Shown: positions 47,610 through 60,795, counted from the first letter of the stretch. The stretch: 64,000 nucleotides of DNA from Ulota crispa (GCA_963920765.1 OY987245.1:25436727-25500726); one strand, 5' to 3'. Program-made: numbers and translations. Notes: generated from the sequence alone by a model not told the origin.

Positions 47610-50600
47610 GCTTACAGGAGAATCAGAGAAAGGAAGACGTCTACTCTAAAGACAACAGTAACTTGCAGTCAAGCGGGAGAAAATCATCTGGGAATTATCA
47701 CGGTTTTGCTTACAAAACGAGTTTAACCGTTCAAATACAGGTCGTGATGACAGCCCCAGCCCCCGTCATGTGAGTTTATACGTAATGCACTTTTGGTTTA
47801 CCAAATGCAAAGGGATTTTTGATGCAATTATGGGCAACTTGTGCGGACCACTACAGTGGTCATCATTGTGAAACTTGTTTATAGCTTCATCATGTAGAAT
47901 ACTCTTGAAATGCTCTGATGTCGAATTATGTAAAGTTTGAATTCTTGAGTGTAAAACTATACAGTGTGCCAATGAGTATCATGGAATTAGTTTTCTATTG
48001 AATGTTTTAGTAGTTTTGAAGATGTCAATGAACAGGTAAAGAACTATCCATGACCATGAAAGTTGAGGTGACATGAAAAGTTATTTTTCATCTCAGTTAG
48101 TATCATGAACAAATAGTGCTATACTGGATACTATTAGCTTTCCATTCTGTATTTGAAAATCATTACAAATTCTTAGTAGTTACACCTTTATGGTTCTCAA
48201 TATTAAATTTTTTTTCTAGGAACTGATAAGAATTTCTTAGATTTCACTAACCAAAAGTTCAGATGGAAAACTTGCACTGCAAGTTTGTGTTCAACCAAAA
48301 TTTGCTCAACTTATAAGCCGAGAAGATGGAGTTAGCACTGAAGTATCAAGAGATATGGTGTATTTGAAATTGCCACATTCACTGATGCGTACTTTGAGGT
48401 TTTGTAGAGTACACAGAGGAGTGCAATGGCAAGAGAGTACGAGAACAAGGAAGAGGCTTTTGGTACCAATACAAGTGATGGGAAGAAAACAGCTAGTACA
48501 ACAACTGGGTCAATGAGCATGTTGAAGGAGGCATACATTTTGTCTTTAGAAGAAGAATTCCAGCATCTGAAGTCAAGTACTTGAAAGGGATCTACATCCA
48601 ACTCAAACATGCCGTCGCAGTCAACCATTTCTACTTCGTACACTGCCAAACAAAAAAAGAAGGTTCACAATGAACTGACTGTATGCCTGGTTGCAATTTC
48701 TTTTATCACTATCTGTGAATTAATGTGTTGTGATTTTCTTATAAGTATGTACAAGCACTGAACTATGTAGGTCCTCTGAAGTCTGTCATCGTGGAACATG
48801 ATTGTTTATGCAGGACATGTAGAGGAGATGTGCCCATCGACTGATGATCACATGCATCTGAGGAGATGCGGAGAATAGTCTGATGACCACTTACTTAAAG
48901 AGTGAAGTACCCTGTTAAGTCAATCCCTTTAATGCAAGGGACAATAATCGATTGAAGTGTAGGAGGAGTACGTGGATGTTGTTTTGTTGTGGTCCTAATG
49001 TTGTTCTTGTTTATAGCAGGTTGTGATGTAATTAACATTATAACTTAAGTTGTTAATGTAGTTCATAAGTGAAGTAGAACCTGCAACTTCCAATGGAGCC
49101 ATATAAATTTTAAACTTGTAGCCTATTGTAGGTATTATACGTGTTGGCATTTTAGAGAGCATACTCTCATGTGTGTGACTTTAAGTTATACTGTAACTGT
49201 GGTTTTTTTGATAATTTCTGTGTACTAGGTGAATTTCAATTACAAGCTGTTGGTGAAGTTGATGGTCATTGTATGTGTGATATGTCAAATTTGTATCCAC
49301 TCAATGGCTGACATAGTGGTTGCAGACGAAAGAGAAAGTAGTGTGTAGGGCCGATGTGGAAATTTTTATGACAGCGAGATATAAAAGAGCAAGAGTGTGT
49401 CATTAGTCCATGGTGATTTGTAAGTCTGAATATGTACTATGTACAAGAATTGGAAGAGAATATTATGTTTAGGAAGTAGAAGAGGAAAAGGCAAAACATG
49501 CGTTTGTACAGATTTTTTGAGTGGAAGAACACGGCATCGTCATCGCCTGACAGCGTTAGAACAAGGTAAATGTCATGAACAATTATGGTGTGTCCTCTGT
49601 CCATTACTTGTGAACCCAAGTGTTGGCTTATGTTGGAGAAAGTTTGATTTTTCGATAGTTGCTTTTATGGTCAACATAGTTTGGGAAGGGAGAACATGGC
49701 ATGACAAGGTCACTATTACAATTAGTGAACATGGGAGTAATAGTTGAGGTAATCCCAATGGAGTAGCAGAAGTAGATATTCACCCAAGATGTAGCACTTA
49801 ATGTGATTGGGGGGTTTTCAGAGGGTAGGAGGGGGTTGATTGTCACGATGTGTATGTAATGCTATATGATGTCTTGACAAGCAGAAGTGGAGGTTGCCAA
49901 TGACGTAGTACCAGCTGGAAAGTGGAGTGGCGCTTGTAAGAGTAGAAGTCAATTGAATTTGTTTGTGAATCTTTAAGTAATTTTGGAATTAATATCTTCA
50001 CAACAACTGTGTAGAGTAGTTGCTGTTACTCTGTGTGTTTTGAAAAGTAGCAATCTTATATGCAATTTTATGTCAGAGGCATTTCAAGAACAATTTAAAA
50101 TACATTGAGTCAAAGATGGAGCAGGTTGTTATGGTCGGCACTTATACATTTCCAACCTTGATGAAGTCATTATAGTAGGGAATCTTACTATTTAAAGAGA
50201 ATGAGGAATCAAGTGAATGACTTTCTAGTAGGTTGTTGTCATAGGGGATTGGAGAATGCAATTAGTGTGGCCCTATTTTGCTGTTTGCTAGGTGAGGAAT
50301 CTTGGTATGTAGTCCATGATATATTAGTGTATCTTTACACCCAAATGAAACAAGCATATGGTTGCTGCAACCTTGTAGTAGAAAATTAAGAAAATGACGT
50401 GGTGTTCTGAGGAAATGTGTGGAAGGGTGTAGGTTTTATTAGCTAGAGGAGTCGATGCAAAAGTGCATCCTATGATTTCTAGTTTGAATGTACAAATTTC
50501 TTTATTTTATTGACATTGTTGTGCTTATGAATATTGTCATCCGTGAAGCACATATGGTTACGTTTTGATTGTGGCAATGTATTTGGGTGTCATTGCAAAG

Positions 50601-53600
50601 TCTTACAACAAAGGTATCCTGAAGAAATGAGGTAGTTGACGTTGACATTCTTAAGCCAGAAAGGCATGCACAGCACAGTATGTTGTTGGTGGTGGCTTAT
50701 GAAGTTCTGGAAAAATTGTTTTTTCACCAAAGAGTCCATGTTGAACAAGTGGAGTACTTTTTTCTGAGTAATGTATAGTGATATTTGTTAGTTTAGGAGA
50801 AACATGTTTTGAAACTAGATTTTACCTTTACAAAGTCTTGATTGCTTTAGTGTTTTGGTCATGTGAGATGGTTTATGTTGTAGTTCCAACAAAGTATTTT
50901 GTCGTTGGTGTAGGTTATCAAATGAACTTTCTTGACTTGTGGTTGAAGTGAATAATATGCAGTGAGAAAGTGAGGTTGGTCAGTCTTGAATTCGAGTTTA
51001 TTTTTGAAAGTAATGAATATTGCTCTTAAGAAGGACGTTTGGTTGTGTATGGAACAATATTGAGCCTGCCTTGTCTAGGCCACTAACGTGTGCAGCAAAA
51101 TTGGTGATTGCAAATTAAATTATTATCCTATCCTGCACTAGCAAGTGGAAGAGAAAGAGTTTTACATTGTCTGAACTTTCCATTCACCGGTGCAATGATC
51201 TTGTGAATGTGTCATTGAAGTTCTTTTATGAAGTTATGTATATGAAGGCCATGTGCAAATGCAATAGAGGAAAAATAGCCACCTTATATTGTGGTATTCA
51301 TTGGTTTTGTATCAGTTTTGCAATGCAAGGACCGCCATTGTTTGATCCATGTCTGTGTGATGTGCAGGACTTTCCATTCTTTAAAGAGCAAGACGTTACG
51401 ATAAGGTGCAAACAACCCAATTGGCATACACGTTTGAATGTCTAGGAGTATTTAGTGCTGAAACGATTGTAGATTATGTCAAATGTAGCTCAGGAACTGC
51501 TCTGCATTGGTTGATCTTGCATTGGTGAATCTGAAGTTGACAGAGAGAGTGAGGCATTGAAGGCAATGAACTGGAGGTTGTGGTAGTTCTTTCACTGGCG
51601 TGGCTTGTAGGAATTGCGCTAAGGTGGTGATGTTAACCTTGCCATGCATCATTTTAGTCAACAATGTTGATGTCTCCTCCCATTCTGCATGACGTATTCG
51701 TAGGAGGCAGCAGACGCAATCTTTTGCTTCAATTATGCCTTGTTCGAGCAAAGTACCTTTGATTTAGGAACTGTAGGAGTTGATTTCTTTTTAATCTAAT
51801 GTTTTGCATATGTCTGATAGAGGTGAAGTTGACACCGTGGATGGCGATGACGGAATGCTATAGATGGTGGCAATTAGATTCCATCTAACTACCTTTGGGA
51901 AGAGCTGGCAGGTAAACTGAACTTCTTGTATCCCTGGGCTGAGAAGGTATTCTTTTCCGTTTCTCTTGTGTCAATGTCATTTGGATATTTTGAGAGCTCC
52001 TTGAATGTCAGAGTGGAATGGAATGCTTGAAGTATTGGCAGGATCACAATTTAGTTGAAGGAAGTGCTTCACAATTGTCGAGCACTAGTTGAAGTAGGAT
52101 TTCAGAGGCAAATATTTGAAGAAGGAGACGTAATAGGTGGTTTCCTTGGCTTGTTTGGAAATGTTCTTGTGCTGAGCATAATTGGTGGTCAATTTCATGA
52201 TTGAAGCCTTGTCTATGTGACTACCAAAGTAGTGAAGGCACTATTCCTATGTTACAATCTTGTTAATATAGTACTTGTGAACAAGGGCCTAAGAGAGTGT
52301 GGAATTAGACGCACATAAATGTGAACATTGCATTGCTTGTAAAAATTTGGTGATGGATATGACGTTCTAAATTTTGGACCTTATGACATTGTCACTCGTC
52401 TTGTGAGTCTTGAAGAAATCATTGTAGAATGTGGTGCGTAGTAACCGGAAGTGTGAGGGTTGTGAATGACACGTCTGAGATTGTTCTAGATGCCCTAAAT
52501 GAAGGATATGTACAAAATTTGTGACATGAAGAACTCTGAGCAGTGCTTTAGTCATTGCTTTTGTACAGTGAGAGATGAGGAAATATGTTTACCAACTCCA
52601 TGAATTTTAGTCAATGAATCACTTACAATGGGTGAACATGAATCATATTCTTTTGTGAATTGAAAACTAAGAAATGGCTACTATCTGCTCTATTTTGTTG
52701 TGGAGGATGTGGTGGTTGAGAGTAGGGAAAGATAGGTTATGGTATGTTGTAAAGAATCAAGTATAATGTTGTTTGTCTTCTCTTCCCCAAATTGCCACTG
52801 CAGGTAATATACAAAGATTGTGGTGTCTTGAAGTTCGTCTTCATGTATGCATCAAGGAAGCTGTGGCGGCAAGGTCAACACGTTTTGGGAATGATGACAT
52901 CTATTACTATCAAAATATGAAACGGCTTTGGTATATTACAATTTCAATACATATGGGACAGAAGAACCTCTATTGTATGTGGTTTTTGACGTGAAGAGTT
53001 TTTTTTATTAGAGGCATTGTGAACATATATATGCCAATTAGCAATAGATTCAGTTAGTCTTCATGAAGATCTTGGTTGGTGCTGTAGAGTTTGAGAGTAC
53101 AGAAGTGGTGTGCCACTGCAGTATAATTGTTGCCATCCGTATTGGAAGATTGATCATGCAGAAGCTTATTTAACTAGTGGCAAATGCAAAAGAAAAATGA
53201 TCTGTGACTGTTATTCTGAAAATGCGACTAACAACCTTGCAATGAATGGATATTGCATGTTATGGGAGAGGAGACAAATATGAAGTGTTGGGCAAGGAGG
53301 AAAGACATGGGATGATGACGCCAAAAGGGGCTTACTGAGCATGACTTAGTGAATGACGGTTTAGCCTATATGTTGGTTATATAGGTTCGTAGCTCTTCTT
53401 ACATTCCCCTCATTGAACCGGATCATGTGTTCTTTGTAAGGGTTTTTTCTTTTGTGTTATTATTACAAATGTTATGTCTTATGTTCAACCAATTTCTCAG
53501 CTAATGTACAAATACTGTGAACGGAATCCTTTCATTTCAACGGAGTAGCATTCTACCAACCACCGCTTTGGCCCAAAATTTGGCGTCAGGACATTGTAAT

Positions 53601-54175
53601 TGAATACAAGTTTGGAGACATTTGTGAGAGTGTTACAATTTTTGCAAGTAATTGTGTGTGTGAGTTGATTAAATGAATTGTGAATTGGTTCAGAAGAACA
53701 CGGAAAACCTGTAATTGCAGATGAAATGACAAATAAAACATTATTTATACAAACAAAGTAGAAAAACTACAAACGCACAATAGATGAGAACCTATAATAG
53801 CCAGTGTGAAAAAGTACAATATATGAACAAGTTATAAACAACAAATTTGAAAATGCAGCCACATTTTTTGGTTTTGAAGTATACAGAAAACAGTGGAAAA
53901 CTTGAAAAAAATTCACGAGGAACAGAGTCTCAACAAAAAACAAATTGTCCGTGGCAAATTAATACACAAAACAATACACAAATGTACTAAATTTAATGTC
54001 AGAAGTATCAAGTAATAGTTGATTCAGTCATTCATAACATCCAAGTTACACTTCAATAACACATATTCAACAAAAAAACAACAATTTGCTATTCAAAAGT
54101 ACCCAAATCAACTTGACCAAATCAACTAGTAGAATCAACAATTTTTAGTTAAATTTTTGTTAATTTTTTGCAAAT
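47610..54175. other. Right subterminal region of the CACTA element, no gene
   Basis: About 6.5 kb. After the stop at 47,609 another frame stays open to about 47,770, entered if the A-run length changes by one. The plus strand is rich in G over C for most of 48.7-53.4 kb (for example 22 G and 8 C in 51,541-51,600), the opposite of the left arm. Open frames such as 48,332-48,649 (minus) and 49,439-49,747 (plus) show no recognisable domain. From about 53,700 the sequence becomes A-rich toward the terminus, with several ATCAAC motifs. Confidence 0.5.
54125..54134 (+). repeat. Internal copy of the terminus next to the right end
   Basis: ACTAGTAGAA lies about 50 bp inside the right terminus in inverted orientation to it. 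The end could therefore fold back on itself (54,125-54,134 with 54,178-54,187). It is followed by ATCAACAA, a subterminal motif also found at the left end. Confidence 0.75.
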
Positions 54176-54188
54176 TTTTCTACTAGTG
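54176..54188 (-). repeat. Right terminal inverted repeat
   Basis: Reads TTTTCTACTAGTG on the plus strand, the exact reverse complement of the left terminus at 29,314-29,326. Confidence 0.93.
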
Positions 54189-54191
54189 CAA
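54189..54191. repeat. Right target-site duplication CAA
   Basis: Matches CAA at 29,311-29,313. Confidence 0.9.
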
Positions 54192-57100
54192 ACATGTTTT
54201 GGGCTTTAAAGAAGTTTGTCTTTTAAATAGCACTTACATAATTGTCATTATTAAAAGATATTGAGTGCTTTTTTTATTGAATTAAAAGAAGCCTTCACTA
54301 TATTTTGTTTGAAGTCAAGTCCATTATCAAACTCTCTTGTGATAAAAAGTTCCATTGAGCTATGCACAAGCCTGTAGAGCTAACTTTTGAGTGTTTGAAC
54401 TAGAAATAATAAGTTGATATTGAAGCAAAAACAACAAAAAGAACACTAGTAATATAAATTGGAATTTGATTTTGTTTTTCAACATACATATCTCATTACT
54501 TATATTGTAATTTTTGTACAATCTTTTTTGACTTTTCTAGATACAAATGCCATCTATTTTATTGTTTGATTTTATTTCTATATACTTTCCAACTTCTATC
54601 CATTCCTTTATCCTAATAGCTTAAATAAATCTAATCAATCCTAAATGAAGGCACTTCATAACGGCAAAAGAAGAGCAATATTTTGGCTAGCATAATATGA
54701 TGGTAGTTCAAGTTTATAAAGAATTTGCAATTACTCAAATTGCTAACAATTCAAGAACAAAGGTTGTGTGTTTGAAAAAGTTCTTGTTCAAGAATAATCA
54801 AGTATGAAAAAAATAAGTGATTCTTTTATGATGAAGTTTTTTACATTTGTAGAATGCGCATGGTCTAACATATTCCAAAATATGTCCATAATTTTTTTCA
54901 TAATTGAATTAAACCAATTTTTATCTAGAAATAATTTTCAGAAATGCTAACAAGAGGTGGGACATTTAGGACTTCTATTTTTAGTCAAGTTATTTGCCAA
55001 ACTATTAAAACCTTAAGAATGATAATAAAAACATGCTTGAGAATTAGAAAAATCATAAAAATGAAGGAAGAGGTATCTTTTCTTGTTTATTTATTTATTT
55101 ACAATATATTTTGGAGAATTACGTTTACTAACATTTTGATTTTAAAAAATGTTTCAATATCAATATTTGATCAAATCCAACACCTAACTCAAGAGATTTT
55201 CATTACATAAAAGTCTCTTCTTGGCTTCTTAAGGAGTGTGAGATTTTCTAGATTTCTAACTTGAGTTTACTATCATTAGTTACAAAGTCCTATTAGGAAT
55301 AAGAATTAAATGATAATTGCTAAAGAAACAATTTAGACTATAATCCAACCATCTCTACAATCTACACACTATGATCTTCCATTGCACATACCAACATTTA
55401 TGAATGGATGTGGCACCAAAAAGAAATTCTAATCTTTGAAATTTATTAAGAATCAAAAATGAAAAGTTTTCAAAAGAATTTATGTATCTGTTTTATAGTT
55501 TGTAAAGTACAATTCTAGTCATTTTAACTTTTCCTAAAGTGATACTCAATACTTTTGTACCTTAAAGAGAACAAATACAATTCACCTCAAGAATAAACAT
55601 TTTTAGTTCAATATTTGGTTTTTGAACAATGACTACATCAAACAAGCAAGGTTTTGATTTCATTTTCAAAAATCCAAACAACAAGAAGTGGTCAACTTTG
55701 TTCCTTTTTGTAACCTAGTTTTACAATAGTTGCACCAGTGCTTCAGTACAAAGGCAAACTATTGGGCGTGATCACATTGCACACATTTTTGCCATGTTGT
55801 CATTTCAAAAACAATACTAAGCAAATATGAACCAAATATGCATTTTTTATTAGAAAATAAAAGTAGAAGCGCCAAAATGAAAAAGAAGCAAAGCAAAACT
55901 TATAGGGTAACAATTGATTCATAATGGCTACCATAAATGGAAACATAAAAATAGATAAAAAGCACTTGGTACTTTTGTAGGCTCTTCTAAGTATTTTTCA
56001 AACTCCTCTCTAGTAATATTTGTCCTTTTATAAGAATGCACTAGATTTTGTTTCAACTATCACCAATTTCATCCACTCAATACCAAAATCATTTACCTAC
56101 TATCTCATTACCTTAGGTCAAGAGTCTTCTCATGACATAAAAATGTTGGTGTTAGAACCTAAAATACTCATTTTCATACCACCTCTAGCAAGCATCAAAC
56201 ACAATGTGGGCCTAAAATCCTTCCAATTAACTTCTTTTTGCTATTAAACAAACCATGCATTGGGCAGACCATTGTGTGTCACTTCCTCTACTATAAAAAG
56301 AACACAAATAAACCTAGGTAAATTGTTTTTGCTAGCAAGTTAAATTTTCTTCCATCTCATTTTGTGAGTGAGTCAAAATTGATTATAAAATAAGTTTGTA
56401 CAACACCAAATAAAATCCAAATTAGAGTTTAGGTTCTAAACTAGTTTCTATGTAAGATCCAATACTGCTTGTTTAGCTCTATAATATAAGCCTTAAGAAA
56501 GTTGCTATGATAATCTACAAACCATATTTAACATTATTAAAAGTCACTAAAAGAGGAGTAGCCTAGAATCCACCAATTAAAAATCAAAATAACCACTATT
56601 TTTGTTGGGTTTAGAGTTTGATGTTTGGCCCTTGCAATATTTTCTCCATCCAAATATCCCTTGGGGAAGTCACCATTGAATTTTTAGAAAACTAGGTGAG
56701 ATTAAAAAAAGGGTCAATTTCATTTGTTGGAGGTAAATTTCATATTTTTGTTAGATCTACCATAGTATTGAAAACATGTCTCGTGCTTCATTATATGTAA
56801 AATAGGGTAGTGAATGATACCTTCATTTTAATAGTTTGTAGAAAAATATATAGTAGGAAAAATAGGATCTTCCTAAAAGTGCTTAGTATGATGAGTTTAA
56901 CTATAATGATATTGTCAAAATTAGATGAAAAAAAGTACAATCTGTCCATCTTTTGGATGCAATGGATGAAAATGGGATAGTGTTTACCTTTAACTAAACA
57001 TGGATGCAGGTAAAAGATGGGTTTGTAAATAGTGGAAGGCTCTAAAATAAGGTTTTGCTTTAAGTTATTGTTGCTACTTGTGTTGCTGAGAAGCTGGCAC

Positions 57101-58039
57101 TTTGGATTCTATGTAGTTGTTGCCAAAGTCTATGTGTTAGGTTTAGGGATTTGTTTGCTAGTCTAATTTGCTATATGTTTGAATTTGAGTCTTATTTGTT
57201 GCAATATCAATTCATAATTGTATTCTTGCACTTTTAATGCTTTTAGATTTCAATGTCTTTTAATCACAAAACTTTGCAATTTGTAGGATAAATTAAGTGC
57301 CAAAAGTTTGTTCTCCAAACAATTTAGAAATAAATGTAAGGTGCTGTGAAATAAATCATAGTAGCTTTTTTAATCTAAAGATAGGGAAAAGAAATTACCT
57401 TAAAAAAGATAAATACCCCCTTAAAACACCTCATTCATTGCACATGGTTACCAAGCACAACAAGGTGTGATCTCCCCAAGAAACATCCTTTATTTAAAAA
57501 ACCCAAATTCTTTATTTGCCCATTTTCAAAGAATCACTTCCTTCACTCCCTATGTCGCCTTTGACTTGTCCATGACCAAGGATAACTTGGATTGATGTCA
57601 CTTTTGACAAGTTAACTAGTTGTATAATACAAAGCCAATTTTAAAACTTGATGTGATCCAACTTGAGTTCCAACTTCAATTTATACACATATAACAATCC
57701 AGCTTCAATATATTCTTTAAAGGATAGGCTCATGACCGCAATTTGGTTGCGTTGCAAGTGATTGCAGCATACAAAAATCATCCACCTTGTCTTTTAAGGA
57801 TTAAACAAAAAAATTGATCCAGCTTCAATTGATACAAGCCATACAATACAACTCTAATCTTAGCACCAAGAGTGCTATTTGATGTTGGAATCACAAAGCA
57901 CAACATGTGCTGTTGTTTGCTATTGATATTTGCTATTGTTTAGTAGTATTTGATTACTAACACATAATCCTCAAAAGAATTGCCATTTTTTGAAACAAAA
58001 CCAATGATTTTGAACAACTCATCCAAACTACATTAAGAT
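54192..58039. other. AT-rich DNA, no gene identified
   Basis: About 3.8 kb of strongly AT-rich sequence. Open frames at 54,944-55,210 and 56,020-56,247 have no recognisable similarity and a composition typical of non-coding DNA. Confidence 0.5.
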
Positions 58040-58326
58040 ACTACATTTAGGTTGCTTCAACAATTAGATTGCCTTACCTTGGCAAATTTTCCTCATGACT
58101 CACCTTTGGCCACTTGAAGGGGTATGCAACGCTCTTTATGCTGTAGTAATTCCTAATCATGTATAATATTCTAACTTTCCTACTTGGTGACTTTGATGCT
58201 TTTTATTGTGCCCAACCTTTGCTTGCTTCCTCCATTGTAGTGATTATTGACAAAAGTTACTATAGTATTGATAAATATTTAAATAGTGTGAAATGTCAAA
58301 AATTAGTATGGAGCAATCTAAATGCA
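58040..58326 (+). repeat. Dispersed repeat, direct copy of 60,234-60,512
   Basis: Landmarks in the same order in both copies: TTAGGTTGC, CATGACTCA or AATGACTCA, GGCCACTTG, ATAAATATTTA, AATTAGT-TGGAGCAA and CTAAATGCA. Strongly diverged, about two-thirds identity by eye. Possibly remnants of a retroelement or a segmental duplication. Confidence 0.7.
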
Positions 58327-60233
58327 CTATTTGGTGTATTTAAAATTTTGTTTCAGTCAACTATGACAAATTGCACAAAGAGGGTTTTCTTCCAACCTCA
58401 TCTAATCTTTCTCGGGCCCAGCCCATTCCACCAATAAACTTACAAACGCAAAAAATTTCCAAACCTAATATTTCAAAGCGAATCCCTTCCACCTTGTAAA
58501 GCTTGCAACCTGCACTGCACAAGAATTTGAATTGCTCCAACCCCACTATGCTTATTGCCCCACTACACCTGCCCCTATTGCACCATTTTTTAGAGTCTGC
58601 GCTAGCTGGGGTGGTGGAATCACTGCTTGCTGTGCAAACTCAAGTGTGGGTCTTGCTTTGAAAATAGAGATCATCAAAACAGGTTTGTATAGTTATTTAC
58701 ATTACTACCAAGCTTACGTTTTTCTTGCCATCTTGGTTTCCTTATTGCACCATTTTGCTGTCAAAAATGCTAACTCTCTTGCTTAGTTTTTAGAGTTTTA
58801 CCAGTTTTGCAAAATTTGGTTGGATTTGAGTGATTTAGCCACCATACTTGCTCAGATTTAGTCCACCCAATTCTTTCCTAAATTGGCATACAATGTAATC
58901 TTCATCTTGGAATTTGCAGTTTAAGTTTTTGAATTCTTTTGAAAAAATGCAACAACATTCATAGAAGTATTTTTAGTCTTCTACAAAGTGTTTTGAGAAA
59001 ATTTTGTGGCTACATTTTTTGTGCTGTGATTTAGTTAGTTTCTCTTTCTAATGTAATTGACGTTGCACCCTCCTCTACATTGTCTTCACTGAGCTATGTG
59101 TAATTCATTTTTGATGAAATGCTTTGTTTTTTTGGGTCATAGGGTTAATTGAAGCTAGCTTGAAATTCATGCACGTGTATAATTGGAGAGTATATACATT
59201 TCACTTTTTCTTAGGGCAAAACCTCCATGTTTGTCTAGAATTCGTAAACACAAATTTTGCGTTTTTGCATTTTTCAATTTCGGGGTTAGATGGAAGTTCA
59301 CTCTTCAAATCAAGATGTGTTTGAAATGGTCAAGCTTGTAACATAGTAGAACCTTTCTAATTCAATACCTTGCATAGGTCATAGAATCTCTTGGTTCCAA
59401 CTTCATGATCCATGATCAAAATCAAACTCCTAGTTCTAGTTGTATGCAATTAGAGAGGTTCTACTATACTATCTTACTACAATTGATAGTAGCATTGTGT
59501 GTAATGTTCCTCTAAATATGATCCTCTAGATTTACAGCCAAATGCATTGTTTCTTTGTTTCTTAAATTTTTTCTATAGTATCGTGCTCATATGGTGCATG
59601 ACAATTAACCAACAACTCCCAGATTTGAATGGTCAATTTACCGCTTTGTCAAAAGGAAAGCTATCAAAAATTTGAGATCACTAGGATCAAATTTATATTT
59701 TTCTTTTTTTACTAGTAGATTTGCTTTTAAGTTTATGGGTAGATGTATATATTTCTTTTTGGTTAATAATTGTTGGTTATAAGTGTTATGCACTATACTT
59801 TATTTCAATTTCACACATGTCTATTGTTACCTAGTTTTTGAAATTGTGGTTGTTTTCAAAAGGTGGATGGCAGGTGGAGGTGCAAAAAGGAATTCAAATG
59901 CTTGAGGATGTTGAATTGATTTTAATGCGTATGTTCTCAAATGGTTTATTAAAGCAAAGATTACATTTATATGCAACATCTATGGCAGTGCACTTGGATT
60001 TACATGATTCTTGCCCTTCAATTGCAAAGGAAAAACACATGCATGGGGTGCGTGTTGTCCTCTACTTCCCTTAAATCCCCTCTTTAATCATTATTTTTTT
60101 GTTTTCTTTTGTTGGCGCTTGATCATTTGCTGACCGTGTGAAAACATCAGTGAAAGCATCAGTGCAGTGCATTCTTTTGTTATTCCATGCATTCTGTAGT
60201 AATCCTATGCTATACTCAAAAACTCTACACTAA
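58327..60233. other. AT-rich DNA, no gene identified
   Basis: No recognisable gene. Slightly higher GC at 58,500-58,680 with an 84-codon open frame of no known family. A 78-codon frame at 59,838-60,074 (WQVEVQKGIQMLEDVELILM) has more coding-like composition but cannot be assigned. Confidence 0.45.
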
Positions 60234-60512
60234 ATATTGCAGTTAGGTTGCCTAAACTATTAAGTTGCATTTCCCTAGAAAGTTACCTAATGACTCATTA
60301 CATGGCCACTTGGAGGTGCATGCAAGTGATGTAGTTCTCTAAATATTAGGATTTCAAATGATTACATAGCTAGTTTTTTTTGCAACTTTATTATTGTTGC
60401 CAAGCCTTTTAAAATTGGTTAAGACAAAATTTAATAAAAAAATCATCATGATAATAATAAATATTTATATAGTGTACAATATCATAAATTAGTGTGGAGC
60501 AACCTAAATGCA
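60234..60512 (+). repeat. Dispersed repeat, direct copy of 58,040-58,326
   Basis: Second copy of the pair, 2.2 kb downstream, with small insertions and deletions relative to the first. Confidence 0.7.
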
Positions 60513-60655
60513 AATTTCAATGCAGATCCATCATTTTGATTCTCTCAAATCCAACTTAACCTTTAAATGTCTAATAAAGCCATTTGCAGTCAATACAATA
60601 CAAGGTATTTTTTTGTGTGTTTGGAATGGATCCACCTTTTTACTATATTTGAGAT

Positions 60656-60795
60656 CAACAAAGAAGTTGGAATATAAATCAATGTGGTATAAATGAGTTA
60701 TTTGAGATTCCTAATTAAGAATCTTGTTGGTAGTAAATGTCAATTATATAGCAAAATATCCACTATCCCTATGGGATGTTTGAAGACTAATAAAG
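60656..60795 (+). repeat. Dispersed repeat, copy B (partner at 1,317-1,440)
   Basis: Begins AACAAAGAAGTTGGAATA as the partner does (AACAAAGAAGTTGGAATACA), with later shared blocks TCAAT, CAATTTGAGA or TTATTTGAGA, and TCCACTATCCCTA or TCTACTATGCCTA. It is 59 kb from the partner in the same orientation. Confidence 0.6.

Larger units (their letters stand above)
29314..54188. mobile_element. Complete giant CACTA (En/Spm) DNA transposon, 24,875 bp
   Basis: Both ends read CACTAGTAGAAAA inwards (29,314-29,326 and, inverted, 54,176-54,188), a 13-bp perfect terminal inverted repeat. Diverged similarity continues further in (AAAATCAACAAAAAATCAAC on the left; AAAATTAACAAAAATTTAAC on the right). CAA flanks both sides. 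Inside are a TNP2-type transposase on the minus strand (32.8-39.1 kb) and a companion gene on the plus strand (44.6-47.6 kb), divergently arranged around a 5.6-kb spacer. The size is large for the family. The transposase of this copy is broken, so movement would need help from another copy. The perfect ends suggest the insertion itself is not ancient. Confidence 0.95.

Noticed and set aside
48332..48649. Minus-strand frame containing YEVEMVDCDGMFELDVDPF in the right CACTA arm
   Set aside because: Looks protein-like at its start but degenerates and cannot be linked to exons or a family.
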